A stretch of 64,000 nucleotides of DNA from Micromonospora trifolii (GTDB lineage: Bacteria; Actinomycetota; Actinomycetes; Mycobacteriales; Micromonosporaceae), in contig NZ_JAKKFD010000015.1 of assembly GCF_022229005.1 (NCBI RefSeq), positions 1 through 64,000 on the forward strand. Direction: 5' to 3'. Under the pieces are notes generated by a model. That model saw only the letters and a program-made list of their open reading frames with translations. It did no database searches and was not told the DNA's origin. Each line of letters opens with the position of its first letter. The first letter of the stretch is position 1. A program made the translations under genes and the position numbers. This document shows, piece after piece, positions 47,673 to 56,587 of the stretch.

Positions 47673-48749
47673 CTACTTCACTGCGGACGCGATCTCCCCT
47701 ACCGAGTCACGACGGACCGCGTCGAAGACACGCTCGGCCTTTGGCTTGTCAACGAGGACGACGCTTTCGCTGCCCATCCGACCGGTGCCCGTCGTGGGGC
47801 AGGTGAAGAAGCCGAGCTGACCGCTCTGCATGTGCCGTAGCTGCATTGCCAGGTCCACCAGGGACATCGACTGGTCGACCGCTACAGCGTCAGCGGTGGC
47901 CCGGATGAACGAGTTCAACTTGGTGGGGCTGGCCAGCGTGCCACCGGAAACGGCCTTGTCCAGGATCGCCTTGATGACCTGCTGCTGGTGCTTGATCCGG
48001 GTGAAGTCGCCTTCGGCGAACGCGTACCGCTCGCGGGCGTAGTCCAGTGCGGTGGGCCCGTCCATGGTCTGCCGACCCGCGACGAACTCCCGCCGGCCAT
48101 CCGGGTTCAACGAGTGCTTCGAGGTGAAGCCCTTGTCCACGGTGATGTCGATGCCACCCAGCGCGTCCACGATTTCCTTGAAGCCCGCGAAGTCCACCAT
48201 CGCCACGTGGTCGATGCGGACGCCGGTGAACTTCTCCAGGGTCTGCACCATGAGCGGAACGCCACCCCACGCGAACGCGGCGTTGATTTTCGCGTCCCGG
48301 CCGCCGCGCCCCTGCGGCGACTCCGGCACGCTGACCCAGCTGTCTCGGGGAATCGAGATGAGCTGCGCGCTCTGCCGGTCCTTCGGGAGGTGAGCCAGGA
48401 TGATGGTGTCGGTCCGGGAGCCGGAGCTGTTCTCCGGGTCACGCGAGTCGCTGCCGAGGATCATGATGTTCATGGCACCGTCAGCGACGACCTGGGGCCG
48501 CGACTCCTCCGGCACGCCGTCGAACGCGTCGACACGTTCGATCCCGGAATTGATCGACCGGAAGTAGAGCCCGCCTGCGATCAGACCGACACCGCCGAGC
48601 AACGCCACCACCAGAAAGCTGATGAGTGCGACCTTCTGCCAACGAGGGCGGCGACGCCGCGATCGGGGCTGCTCCTCAGTCGGCTCAGGCGGCGACTGCG
48701 CTTCAATGAACTGGGTCTGGGGTTCCACGTACTCCTGGCGATACTGCAT
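47673..48749 (-). CDS. LytR-CpsA-Psr (LCP) family phosphotransferase
   Basis: 358 residues: a cytoplasmic basic N-terminus (RSRRRRPR), one transmembrane helix (~38-62) and an extracellular LCP domain with ILGSDSRD, SRTDTIILAHL, ISIPRDSWVSVP, KINAAFAWGG, DHVAMVDFAGFKEIVDALGGI and LDYARERYAFAEGDFTRIKHQQQ. LCP enzymes attach undecaprenyl-linked glycopolymers to peptidoglycan. Its place ahead of the initiating transferase suggests that the polymer made here is cell-wall anchored, at least in part. Confidence 0.95.
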   Translation of the reverse strand: MQYRQEYVEPQTQFIEAQSPPEPTEEQPRSRRRRPRWQKVALISFLVVALLGGVGLIAGGLYFRSINSGIERVDAFDGVPEESRPQVVADGAMNIMILGSDSRDPENSSGSRTDTIILAHLPKDRQSAQLISIPRDSWVSVPESPQGRGGRDAKINAAFAWGGVPLMVQTLEKFTGVRIDHVAMVDFAGFKEIVDALGGIDITVDKGFTSKHSLNPDGRREFVAGRQTMDGPTALDYARERYAFAEGDFTRIKHQQQVIKAILDKAVSGGTLASPTKLNSFIRATADAVAVDQSMSLVDLAMQLRHMQSGQLGFFTCPTTGTGRMGSESVVLVDKPKAERVFDAVRRDSVGEIASAVK

Positions 48750-48869
48750 GCCGCGATGCTACTGATTGCGGGTTACGCTCACGTACCCCTGCCTGGTCCA
48801 TCCGGCTGTACATCCTGACCAAAAGACTTTTCCCCGCAAACGATTGCCTGAAGCTGGTATGAAGCAGCG

Positions 48870-49703
48870 GTGGACGCCACGCAGCTGCGCCGAGCCATCG
48901 CCCGTACCCCACTCGCACCCGTCGCCGCATTCCCCAAGCGGCTCGCCCGGGTCGCCCGCCACGACGCCAAGGTGCTGCGCGCCTCGGCCCGATGGTTGGT
49001 CACCTCCCGTGAACATCACAACTACACGTACGAGCTGACCAAGCTCAGTCGCCACCACCTGACCTGGTTCGTCAGCGTCGTCTGCGACATCCCGGTCAAG
49101 CAGGTCCGGGGCTACGTCGCCGAAATCGAGTCCGACGACGTGCTGCGGCACCACATCGAGCAGGCCACCGCCACCGCAGCCCGCCGTGGTCTCGCCGACA
49201 AGAAGGTCCGCTACGCCCGACGCGTCGGCTGGTACGCGATCGTCCGGGCCACCCACCCCGCGCACGTGGTGGAAACCGGCGTGGACAAGGGGTTGGGCAC
49301 CTGCGTCCTCGCGTCCGCCCTGCTGCGCAACGCCCAGGAGGGGCACCCGGGCCGGGTCACCTCGCTGGACATCAACCCCGAGGCCGGCTACCTCGCCCGG
49401 GTCGCGCCGTGGTCGGAGGTCGTCGACCTGGTAATCGGCGACTCGATCGCCTCGATCGGCGCGCTGGACCGCCCGGTCGACCTGTTCCTGCACGACAGCG
49501 ACCACAGCCGCGCCCACGAGAAGCGCGAGTTCGACGCCGTGGAGCCCAAGCTCGCCCCCGGCGCGATCCTGCTCACCGACAACGTCACCAGCACCAACGT
49601 GCTCGCCGAACATGCCGAACGCACCGGCCGGCGGTTCCTCGCCTACCGGGAGAGCCCGGCCAACCACTGGTACCCGGGCGACGGGATCGGCGTGGCATGG
49701 TAG
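48870..49703 (+). CDS. Class I SAM-dependent methyltransferase
   Basis: 277 residues, GTG start. The SAM-binding core reads HVVETGVDKGLGTCVLASALL, then TSLDINPEAGY, DLVIGDSIASI and VDLFLHDSDHSRAHEKREFDAVEPKLAPGAILLTDNV, the pattern of the Methyltransf_24 / O-methyltransferase group with a DSDH metal-like motif. It is divergent from the LCP gene across a 120-bp promoter region at the edge of the EPS locus, so methylation of a polysaccharide sugar is plausible but not shown. Confidence 0.82.
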   Translation: MDATQLRRAIARTPLAPVAAFPKRLARVARHDAKVLRASARWLVTSREHHNYTYELTKLSRHHLTWFVSVVCDIPVKQVRGYVAEIESDDVLRHHIEQATATAARRGLADKKVRYARRVGWYAIVRATHPAHVVETGVDKGLGTCVLASALLRNAQEGHPGRVTSLDINPEAGYLARVAPWSEVVDLVIGDSIASIGALDRPVDLFLHDSDHSRAHEKREFDAVEPKLAPGAILLTDNVTSTNVLAEHAERTGRRFLAYRESPANHWYPGDGIGVAW

Positions 49704-49707
49704 CCGG

Positions 49708-50526
49708 GTGCGGCTGACCTCGATTCACACGTACCCCATCAAGGGTTGTCACCGGCTCGACCACGACGCCGCGTTCGTGCACCAGTGGGGCCTGGCCGGC
49801 GACCGGCGCTGGATGATCGTGGACGCCGACGGGGTCGGCGTCACCCAGCGGGAGACGACCCGGCTCGTCGGCCTGCGCGCCGCCGTGCGCCCCGGGGGTC
49901 TGTCGCTGCGCGCCGACGGGCAACCCGACCTCGACGTGCCCGAGCCGGCCGGCGGCGAACCGGTAGCGGTGCGCACCTTCCGCAGCCGCACGTTCCCGGT
50001 CCCCGCGCTGCTGGCCGGCCAGGCGGCCGACGACTGGCTCGGCACCCTGCTCGGCCGACCGGTCCGACTGGCCTGGCTGGCCCAGCCGACCCGTCACCTG
50101 GCCGCCGGCACCCGCGAACACGACACCGGTGACCAGGTCAGTTTCGCCGACGCCTACCCGGTGCTGCTGGCGAACGCCTCTTCCCTCGACGCCCTCAACG
50201 ACTGGCTCGCCGAAGTGGGGGAGGAACCCGTGCCGATGACCCGCTTCCGACCCAACCTGGTCGTCGACGGTGCGTCGGCCTGGGCCGAGGACGACTGGGT
50301 CGGTCGGCGGCTGCGCATCGGCGACCGGGTGTTCCAGGCCGCCGGGCCGTGCGACCGCTGCGTGGTGACCACCACCGACCAGGAGACGGGGGTACGCACC
50401 AAGGAGCCGCTGCGCACCCTCGGACGGCACCGCAACGTCAAGCAGAAACTCCTCTTCGGACTGAACCTGGTGCCGCTCGACAGTGGACCCCTGGCGGTGG
50501 ACGCCCCGATCGTCATAGCGCCCTGA
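49708..50526 (+). CDS. MOSC domain protein (mARC/YcbX-like)
   Basis: 272 residues with an N-terminal MOSC beta-barrel (VRLTSIHTYPIKGCHRLDHDAAFVHQWGLAGDRRWMIVD) and a MOSC domain carrying the predicted molybdenum-ligand cysteine in AGPCDRCVVTTTDQETG. The family includes mARC-like N-hydroxylated-compound reductases and YcbX/YiiM proteins. GTG at 49708 is chosen because the barrel's conserved first strand begins there. It starts only four bases after the methyltransferase stop, so the two are probably cotranscribed. The substrate is unknown. Confidence 0.88.
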   Translation: MRLTSIHTYPIKGCHRLDHDAAFVHQWGLAGDRRWMIVDADGVGVTQRETTRLVGLRAAVRPGGLSLRADGQPDLDVPEPAGGEPVAVRTFRSRTFPVPALLAGQAADDWLGTLLGRPVRLAWLAQPTRHLAAGTREHDTGDQVSFADAYPVLLANASSLDALNDWLAEVGEEPVPMTRFRPNLVVDGASAWAEDDWVGRRLRIGDRVFQAAGPCDRCVVTTTDQETGVRTKEPLRTLGRHRNVKQKLLFGLNLVPLDSGPLAVDAPIVIAP

Positions 50527-50625
50527 CCGGCAATCGACACCCCACGGTCACCGTCCGTCGATGCTGTCTTAGCTTTGGCTTAGCCGGCTTGTCGGTACCC
50601 GACCGGGTCCGGCAGCATCGCCGTC

Positions 50626-51615
50626 GTGACGGACGGAAGCGCTGTCGACATCAACATCGACCTGGACCATCCTCCAGAGGACCGGCCCGCGCCGTCGTCC
50701 GGCGCGAAGCCCTGGCTGGTCGCCACCGGCGTCACCATCCTCGCCGCGACGCTCGGGCTCACCCTCACCCTGCGCTCCGGCTCCACCCCGGCCTGCGCCG
50801 CCGGCCGGACGCTGGCCGCCGCACCACCCACCGGCACCGCCACGAAGACCGGCAAGGCCACCTTCTACGACTCCAAGGGCGCCGGCGGCAACTGCTCGAA
50901 CCCGGCTGCCCCGGCCAACCGGCTCTACGTCGCGCTCGGCCCGACGGAATACTCCGCCGGTGCCGCCTGCGGCGGATTCCTCGACGTCGTCGGCCCCAAG
51001 GGCACCGTCCGGGTGCTCATCATGGACCAGTGCCCGGAGTGCGAGCCCGGCCACCTCGACCTGTCCCGCGAGGCGTTCGCCCGGATCGCCGACCCGGTCC
51101 AGGGCCTCGTCCCGGTCACCTACCGCGCGGTGGTCAACCCACCGCTGCCCGGACCACTCACCTTCCGGATCAAGGAGGGGGCGTCGCAGTGGTGGTTCGC
51201 CGTCCGCGTCGGCAACCACGGCAACCCGCTGCGGTCCGTCGAGGTCCGGCAGCGCGACAGCGACCCCTGGCAGTCGGCCGCCCGGCAGGACTACAACTAC
51301 TGGCTGATCGCCTCCGGCGCCGGGCCGGGCCCGTTCAACCTCCGCGTCACCGACGTGTACGGAAACCGGGTCACCGCCGGCGGCATCCGGATGGCACCGG
51401 GCCAGGTGCAGAACAGCACGGTCCGGATGTACGCACCCGGTGGCGGAGCGGCCCCACGTCGTCCCTCCGCGTCGACCCGACCACCGAGCAACCGACCCTC
51501 CGTCACGCCGACGCCGACCCGTCGCCCGGTCGAGGTGGCGAGGACGAGCGCTCCGGCCACCGACGCGCCGACCACCAGCTCGGCCCGGGCCAACGCCCGG
51601 TGGTGCGAAGGCTGA
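50626..51615 (+). CDS. Expansin-like protein (EXLX1 type), membrane-anchored
   Basis: 329 residues. A transmembrane/uncleaved signal segment lies at ~29-48 (WLVATGVTILAATLGLTL). Residues ~72-170 form a double-psi beta-barrel with GKATFYDSKGAGGNC, YSAGAACGGFLDV and MDQCPECEPGHLDLSREAF; the Asp145 in this last motif corresponds to the essential expansin Asp. Residues ~172-265 form the CBM63-like second domain (WWFAVRVGNHGNPLRSVEVR). A Pro/Ser/Thr-rich tail follows. Bacterial expansins loosen cellulose networks without hydrolysis and often mark plant colonisers. It fits with the GH12 and pectate lyase genes elsewhere in the window. Confidence 0.88.
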   Translation: MTDGSAVDINIDLDHPPEDRPAPSSGAKPWLVATGVTILAATLGLTLTLRSGSTPACAAGRTLAAAPPTGTATKTGKATFYDSKGAGGNCSNPAAPANRLYVALGPTEYSAGAACGGFLDVVGPKGTVRVLIMDQCPECEPGHLDLSREAFARIADPVQGLVPVTYRAVVNPPLPGPLTFRIKEGASQWWFAVRVGNHGNPLRSVEVRQRDSDPWQSAARQDYNYWLIASGAGPGPFNLRVTDVYGNRVTAGGIRMAPGQVQNSTVRMYAPGGGAAPRRPSASTRPPSNRPSVTPTPTRRPVEVARTSAPATDAPTTSSARANARWCEG

Positions 51616-51619
51616 CCGG

Positions 51620-52156
51620 TCAGTCGGCGTCCGTCAGATCGAGCCACATCAGGATCTCGTCCCGGTTGTCATCCGGTGCGACCCGCAACGCGCCCGGCAG
51701 CCGGCCGATCTCCCGGTACCCGAGGCGACCGTAGAACTTGTCCAACCCCAGCCCGTCGCGCACAGTGACGTGCAGCGCCTCGTGGCCCAACGCCCTGCCC
51801 AGCCGGGCAGCCTCCACCATCAGCGCCGAGCCGTAGCCGGCGCCCTGGGTGTTTGGGTGGACCATCACCCGCTTTAGCACGCACCAGTGCGCGGTGAGCG
51901 GGAAACGGTTGTCACTGAAGATCAGCATTGCCGCCAGCCGGTCCCCGGAGTAGCCGACCAGCAGCCGGTCCGGTCCGTCGGCGATGCCGGCGAAAGTCGG
52001 ACCGGCGGTGACGTGCACGTCGGTGGCGGTGACCGGTGGCACGAAACCGACAGCCCCGCCAGCGTTGCTGACGTCCACCCAGAGGTCGACGATCTCGGCA
52101 CGCAGCTGCGGGGTCAGGTCAGGATCGAGGACGAAGCGCAGACTCACGCTCGCCAT
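51620..52156 (-). CDS. GNAT-family N-acetyltransferase
   Basis: 178 residues. The acetyl-CoA fold is recognised by CVLKRVMVHPNTQGAGYGSALMVEAARLGRALGHEALHVTV, containing the Q/RxxGxG/A loop, and by the final YGRLGYREIG element. The ATG at 52156 begins MASVSLRFVLD. The substrate is unknown. It converges on the expansin-like gene with only four bases between the stop codons. Confidence 0.88.
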   Translation of the reverse strand: MASVSLRFVLDPDLTPQLRAEIVDLWVDVSNAGGAVGFVPPVTATDVHVTAGPTFAGIADGPDRLLVGYSGDRLAAMLIFSDNRFPLTAHWCVLKRVMVHPNTQGAGYGSALMVEAARLGRALGHEALHVTVRDGLGLDKFYGRLGYREIGRLPGALRVAPDDNRDEILMWLDLTDAD

Positions 52157-52238
52157 CCTGACCCAACGAGCAGGCCCACGACCCGCGACAGTGACGCGCG
52201 CGACAACCACCGTCCAACACGTGGGTTTCGTTGCCCTG

Positions 52239-52321
52239 TGCGGGAGAGGGGATTCGAACCCCCACATCCTTCCGGATACAGGTTCCTAAGACCTGCGCGG
52301 CTGCCGTTACGCCACTCCCGC
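52239..52321 (-). tRNA. tRNA-Leu (anticodon UAG)
   Basis: The 83-base gene folds as a class II tRNA: acceptor stem GCGGGAG/CTCCCGC, anticodon stem CAGGT/ACCTG with loop CTTAGGA giving anticodon TAG, a long variable arm around ATCCGGAAGGAT and the T-loop GTTCGAATC. The CCA end is not encoded. Its 5' end overlaps the last 15 bases of an upstream HTH reading frame on the same strand. Confidence 0.95.
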
Positions 52322-52753
52322 CAACCCGCTGAGTCTAGAGCGTCTGGCGTCGGCGGTGTTGAGCCCGGCCTCCCTGAGGATGGTCGAGATCGTGCCGTGG
52401 CCCACCCTGCATCCCCCATCAGGCAGGTTGCGGAGAATGCCGGACAGCCGCTTCGGTCCGACATCCGGGTGCGCCAGCGCCTGTTCTATTACTGCGTCGC
52501 GATGAGCCCTCGAACGCCACCTGCGGCTCGGACGCGGTAGCAACACGCCGTCCTGCTCGAGCCTTCGCCGAACCTTGTGCAGATACGCCGGGGTCCAGCC
52601 CAACTGCCGTGCCGCCTCCAGTGCTGTCAACTGCTGTGCGTCGACCCGACCGAACAGGTCGACGAGTTCCCCCCTGGTGGCCGCTCGGCGATCGGGGTCG
52701 GCTGTCCGTTGGGGGCATCCTTTCCATCGGTCGGCGTCGCGAGGATGGGGAGA
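52307..52753 (-). pseudogene. Out-of-frame HTH tail of the HNH endonuclease gene
   Basis: In the frame one base back from the HNH gene, sequence is open from 52753 to a TAA inside tRNA-Leu. From 52674 it reads GELVDLFGRVDAQQLTALEAARQLGW (helix-turn-helix), then VRRRLEQDGVLLPRPSRRW, then a second helix-turn-helix, IEQALAHPDVGPKRLSGILR, VGHGTISTILREAGL, like the N-terminal domains of IS481/IS3-type integrases and some HNH proteins. A one-base shift at the C6 run 52669-52674 joins it to the HNH frame. It is either the frameshifted second half of that gene or a degraded fragment. Confidence 0.55.
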
Positions 52754-53229
52754 TCAGAAGCCCGGTTCCGCCGGCCGGCGTAGGTGGCGGTCTGGCTGTG
52801 GCAGTTCGGGCAGAGGATCCGCAGGTTCGGTGGCCGGTTGTCGAGGAAGTCCCCGTTGATGTGGTCGACGTGCAGGATGAGCGACGCGCCACGCCAGACC
52901 GGACCTATCCCACATTCCTCGCACTCCTCCGGCACGCCGAGCGTGCCCAGCGCCCATTTCAACCGCACGCCGGGTGTCCGGCGGGACCCGTCGGGCAGCA
53001 CAACCAGGAGCTGCGCGGAGGTGGTGCGCCGTTGACCGCGCCGCCCCTTGTTGTGGGCCTGCCTGGTGAAGTGCGACGTGTCGATGCCGAACCTCTTGAG
53101 CTGTCGGCTGATGTGCGCGTGCGAGCCACCGCTGACGCGTACGCCCAGCAACCGCATCACCTCGGTGATGTTGCGGGCGACGGCGGCAGCGGCGGCCAGC
53201 GCTTCGGGCGTGTATTTGTATCGAACCAC
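52627..53229 (-). CDS. HNH endonuclease (possibly frameshifted near its 3' end)
   Basis: 200 codons. An N-terminal HTH-like stretch (YTPEALAAAAAVARNITEVMRLLGVRVSGGSHAHISRQLKRFGID) is followed by an HNH nuclease: CEECGI zinc cysteines, ILHVDHINGDFLDNRPPNLRILCPNCHSQT with the DH and N of the HNH core and the second Cys pair. This type resembles free-standing HNH genes of phages and actinobacteria. After APNGQPTPIAERPPGG the protein ends in a Ser-rich tail, while a neighbouring frame continues with HTH sequence. A base inserted in the G6 run would restore a product of about 306 residues. Confidence 0.8.
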   Translation of the reverse strand: MVRYKYTPEALAAAAAVARNITEVMRLLGVRVSGGSHAHISRQLKRFGIDTSHFTRQAHNKGRRGQRRTTSAQLLVVLPDGSRRTPGVRLKWALGTLGVPEECEECGIGPVWRGASLILHVDHINGDFLDNRPPNLRILCPNCHSQTATYAGRRNRASDLPILATPTDGKDAPNGQPTPIAERPPGGNSSTCSVGSTHSS

Positions 53230-53259
53230 TGACGGACCGTAGCGAACCGGTACGACAGG

Positions 53260-53736
53260 TCAGTCCAGGTCGAGGTCGCGGCGGAGCTTGGCGACGTGCC
53301 CGGTGGCCTTGACGTTGTAGAGCGCCCGCTCGACCTTGCCGTCGGCGTCGATCACGAACGTCGAGCGGATCACGCCGGTGACGGTCTTGCCGTAGAGCTG
53401 CTTCTCGCCGTACGCGCCGTAGGCGGTCAGCACCGCCGTGTCCGGGTCCGACACCAGCGGGAAGGTGATGGCGTCGCGCTCGCGGAACTTCGCCAGCTTC
53501 TCCGGCTTGTCCGGGGAGATGCCGACGACCTCGTAGCCGGCGGCCTGGAGTGAGGCGAGTGAGTCGCGGAAGTCGCAGGCCTGCTTGGTGCACCCGGGGG
53601 TCATCGCGGCCGGGTAGGCGTACAGGACGACCTTGCGACCTCGCAGGTCGGCGAGGGAGAGCTGGTCGCCGGTGTCGGTGGCGAGGGTGAACTCGGGCGC
53701 GGGGTCACCGGGGGAGAGGCGGTCGGGCGAGGTCAT
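53260..53736 (-). CDS. bcp: Thioredoxin-dependent peroxiredoxin (BCP/PrxQ type)
   Basis: 158-residue thiol peroxidase. The peroxidatic Cys49 and resolving Cys54 lie in the PrxQ spacing TPGCTKQACDFRD; GISPDKPEKLAKF, FPLVSDPDTAVLTAYGAYGEKQLYG and RSTFVIDADGKVERALY complete the fold. It reduces H2O2 and organic hydroperoxides using thioredoxin. ATG at 53736 is used. It is divergent from the cbiM operon; the palindrome between them lies 86 bp from this start and could affect both. Confidence 0.93.
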   Translation of the reverse strand: MTSPDRLSPGDPAPEFTLATDTGDQLSLADLRGRKVVLYAYPAAMTPGCTKQACDFRDSLASLQAAGYEVVGISPDKPEKLAKFRERDAITFPLVSDPDTAVLTAYGAYGEKQLYGKTVTGVIRSTFVIDADGKVERALYNVKATGHVAKLRRDLDLD

Positions 53737-53821
53737 GGCCCCGACCCTACCGCCGCGCCGCCGACCGGCCGAGCACCAATGGGCTGGCGGGGCCTGGCCT
53801 GGAGTGATCAAGCCCATGCGT

Positions 53822-53842
53822 TGTTGCCAGAGTCTGGCAACA
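53822..53842. promoter_or_regulatory. Perfect 21-bp palindrome resembling a Nur (nickel-uptake regulator) box
   Basis: Two exact 10-base arms flank a single G. Its core TTGCCA-N5-TGGCAA has the same architecture as the Streptomyces Nur box TTGCAA-N5-TTGCAA bound by the nickel-sensing Fur-family repressor. It lies 82 bp upstream of the cbiM start in the divergent bcp-cbiM gap. Confidence 0.6.
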
Positions 53843-53923
53843 GCGATGCTTGGGAAATAGGCTAACCCACGCTGGCCCGGTCGGGCCCGCTGACGCGTGG
53901 GAGGTCGCGTGGAGACACTGGCG

Positions 53924-54625
53924 ATGCACATCTCGAACGGGATCATCGACGGTCCCGTGGCAGCGATCTTCGCTGCGCTCGCTCTTGCCGCGCTCACCGC
54001 CTGCGTTCTGCGCGGCCGGCGCGACCTGGATGACCGGCTGGCCCCGATGGCCGGCCTGGTGGCGGCGTTCATCTTCGCCGTCCAGATGCTCAACTTCCCG
54101 ATCTTCACGGCCGGTGTCAGTGGCCACCTGCTCGGTGGCGCGCTCGCCGCCATGCTGGTCGGGCCGTGGGTCGGCGCGCTCTGCGTGGCCGTGGTGCTGG
54201 TCGTACAGGCACTGATCTTCGGTGACGGCGGCGTGGCGATGCTCGGCCTCAACATCACGAACATGGCGTTGCTCGGCACCGCCGCGGCGTACGCGCTGAT
54301 CGCGCTGCTGCTGCGGGTGCTGCCCCGCACGCGGGCCGGTCTGGCCGTCACCGCGTTCGTCGCCGCGACGCTCAGCGTGGTGGTGGCGTCGCAGGGCTTC
54401 GTCCTGGAGTACTGGCTGGGTGGCACCACCGACCTGGGCAACAACCTGGGTGGCCTGGCCGGCACGATGGCCGGCGTGCACCTGCTGATCGGTATCGGCG
54501 AGGGCCTGATCACCGCGACCACGGTGCTCACCGTCGCGAAGGTTCGCCCCGACCTGGTGTACGCGCTGCGTTCCCTGCGTACGCCCGCCGCCCCCGCCGT
54601 CCCGGTAGCCGGAGGTGTCCGATGA
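53924..54625 (+). CDS. cbiM: ECF transporter substrate-specificity subunit for nickel/cobalt (CbiM/NikM)
   Basis: 233-residue membrane protein with about seven helices that captures Ni2+ or Co2+. In this family the N-terminal Met-His pair is itself a metal ligand, so the ATG at 53924, giving MHISNGIID, is preferred; it has GGAG nine bases upstream. A GTG at 53909 with GGGAGG would add five residues. Also seen are AVQMLNFPIFTAGVSGHLLGGALAAMLVGPW with the conserved His, and the MAGVHLLIGIGEGLITA signature. It overlaps the next gene by four bases. Confidence 0.93.
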   Translation: MHISNGIIDGPVAAIFAALALAALTACVLRGRRDLDDRLAPMAGLVAAFIFAVQMLNFPIFTAGVSGHLLGGALAAMLVGPWVGALCVAVVLVVQALIFGDGGVAMLGLNITNMALLGTAAAYALIALLLRVLPRTRAGLAVTAFVAATLSVVVASQGFVLEYWLGGTTDLGNNLGGLAGTMAGVHLLIGIGEGLITATTVLTVAKVRPDLVYALRSLRTPAAPAVPVAGGVR

Positions 54626-55047
54626 AGAACCGCTCCTGGGCCTTCCTGGCCGGCGGTCTGCTGGTCGCGTTGCTGCTCGCCGGCGTGGTGAGCAACTACG
54701 CCTCGTCCCACCCGGACGGGCTGGACTCGTCCCTGCTCAAGGGCTGCACCGTCGACGCCGACGACAACATCGTCGGGGGCAGTTGCCCGGCCCAGCAGGC
54801 CCGCGACCACGAGTTGGCCGACAGCCCGCTCGCCGACTACGGCGTACGGGGCGTGCGGAACAGCTTCGTCTCCACCGGCCTCTCCGGGGTGCTCGGGGTG
54901 CTGGTCACCTTCGCGATCGGGGCCGGCGGGTTCTGGCTGCTGCGCCGTCGAGGCGGCACGCCGACCGACGCTGACGCGGCGACTCCCACCGAGGGCGACC
55001 CGGCGACGTCCGGCGACGTCCGGCGCCGCGCCGACGCGGCCAGCTGA
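54622..55047 (+). CDS. cbiN: PDGLE-domain subunit of the nickel/cobalt ECF transporter (CbiN-like)
   Basis: 141 residues with two transmembrane helices (AFLAGGLLVALLLAGVV and GVLGVLVTFAIGAGGFWLL) flanking an extracellular loop that begins SSHPDGLDS, the PDGLE motif. Such two-helix proteins assist metal loading of CbiM. It is coupled to cbiM by an ATGA overlap. The hydrophilic C-terminal tail is rich in Thr/Asp/Ala and probably disordered. Confidence 0.9.
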   Translation: MKNRSWAFLAGGLLVALLLAGVVSNYASSHPDGLDSSLLKGCTVDADDNIVGGSCPAQQARDHELADSPLADYGVRGVRNSFVSTGLSGVLGVLVTFAIGAGGFWLLRRRGGTPTDADAATPTEGDPATSGDVRRRADAAS

Positions 55048-55061
55048 GCAGGGGTACGCGG

Positions 55062-55828
55062 ATGGGGGCCGGTCACGGGCACGTGCTCTACCGCGAGTCG
55101 GACTCGCCGGTGCACCGGCTCCCGCCCGAGGTCAAGATCGTGGCGATGGTGGTCTTCACCCTCGCCGTGGTGGCCACCCCACGCGAGGCGTTCTGGGCCT
55201 TCGGCGCGTACGCCGTGCTGGTGGCGGTGGTGGCGGCGCTGGCCCGGGTGGGGCCGCGGTGGTTGCTCAGCCGAGCGTTGATCGAGCTGCCGTTCGTGTT
55301 GTTCGCCGTCGCCCTGCCGTTCCTCGGCAGCGGCGACCGGGTCGAGGTGCTGGGCCTGCGGCTGTCCGAGGACGGGCTGCACGGCGCCTGGAACATCCTG
55401 GCCAAGGGCACCCTGGGGGTGCTCGCCTCGCTGCTGCTCGCCGCGACCACCACCACCCGGGACCTGATCGTGGGGCTGGACCGGCTGCACTGTCCGCAGG
55501 TGCTGACCCAGATCGCCACGTTCATGCTGCGCTACCTCGACGTGTTGGTCGGCGAGGCGCGGCGGATGCGGGTGGCCCGGATCTCCCGGGGTGACGACCC
55601 GCGTTTCCTGTGGCAGTTGCGCGGCTTCGCCGCCGGGATCGGGGCGTTGTTCCTGCGCGCCTTCGAGCGCGGCGAGCGGGTCTATCTGGCGATGCTGTCG
55701 CGGGGTTACACCGGGCGGATGCCCGCCATGTGGCAGGGCGAGGGTGCGGCGAGCGCCGGTCAGTGGCTGGTCGCGGCGACAGTGCCGGTGTTGGCGGCCT
55801 CCATCGCCGCCACCGCCGTCGTACTGTC

Positions 55829-55832
<4 letters not shown>
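55062..55832 (+). CDS. cbiQ: ECF transporter transmembrane T-component CbiQ
   Basis: 256-residue membrane protein coupling the ATPase to CbiM. The N-terminus HGHVLYRESDSPVHRLPPEVKIVAMVVFTLAVV is typical, and the two coupling-helix Ala-Arg-Gly-type motifs appear as MRVARISRG and LAMLSRGYTG. It begins 14 bp after cbiN and its stop overlaps the cbiO start. Confidence 0.94.

Positions 55833-56570
<738 letters not shown>

Positions 56571-56587
<17 letters not shown>

Noticed and set aside
52307..53229. Insertion sequence or integrative element at tRNA-Leu
   Set aside because: The HTH part resembles integrase N-termini, but there is no DDE or tyrosine recombinase, no terminal repeats and no duplicated tRNA end; the gene lies on the 5' rather than the 3' side of the tRNA.
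53737..53908. Cobalamin riboswitch upstream of cbiM
   Set aside because: The gap is only 172 bp to the next start, contains no recognisable B12-box, and is dominated by the perfect palindrome, which looks like a protein operator.
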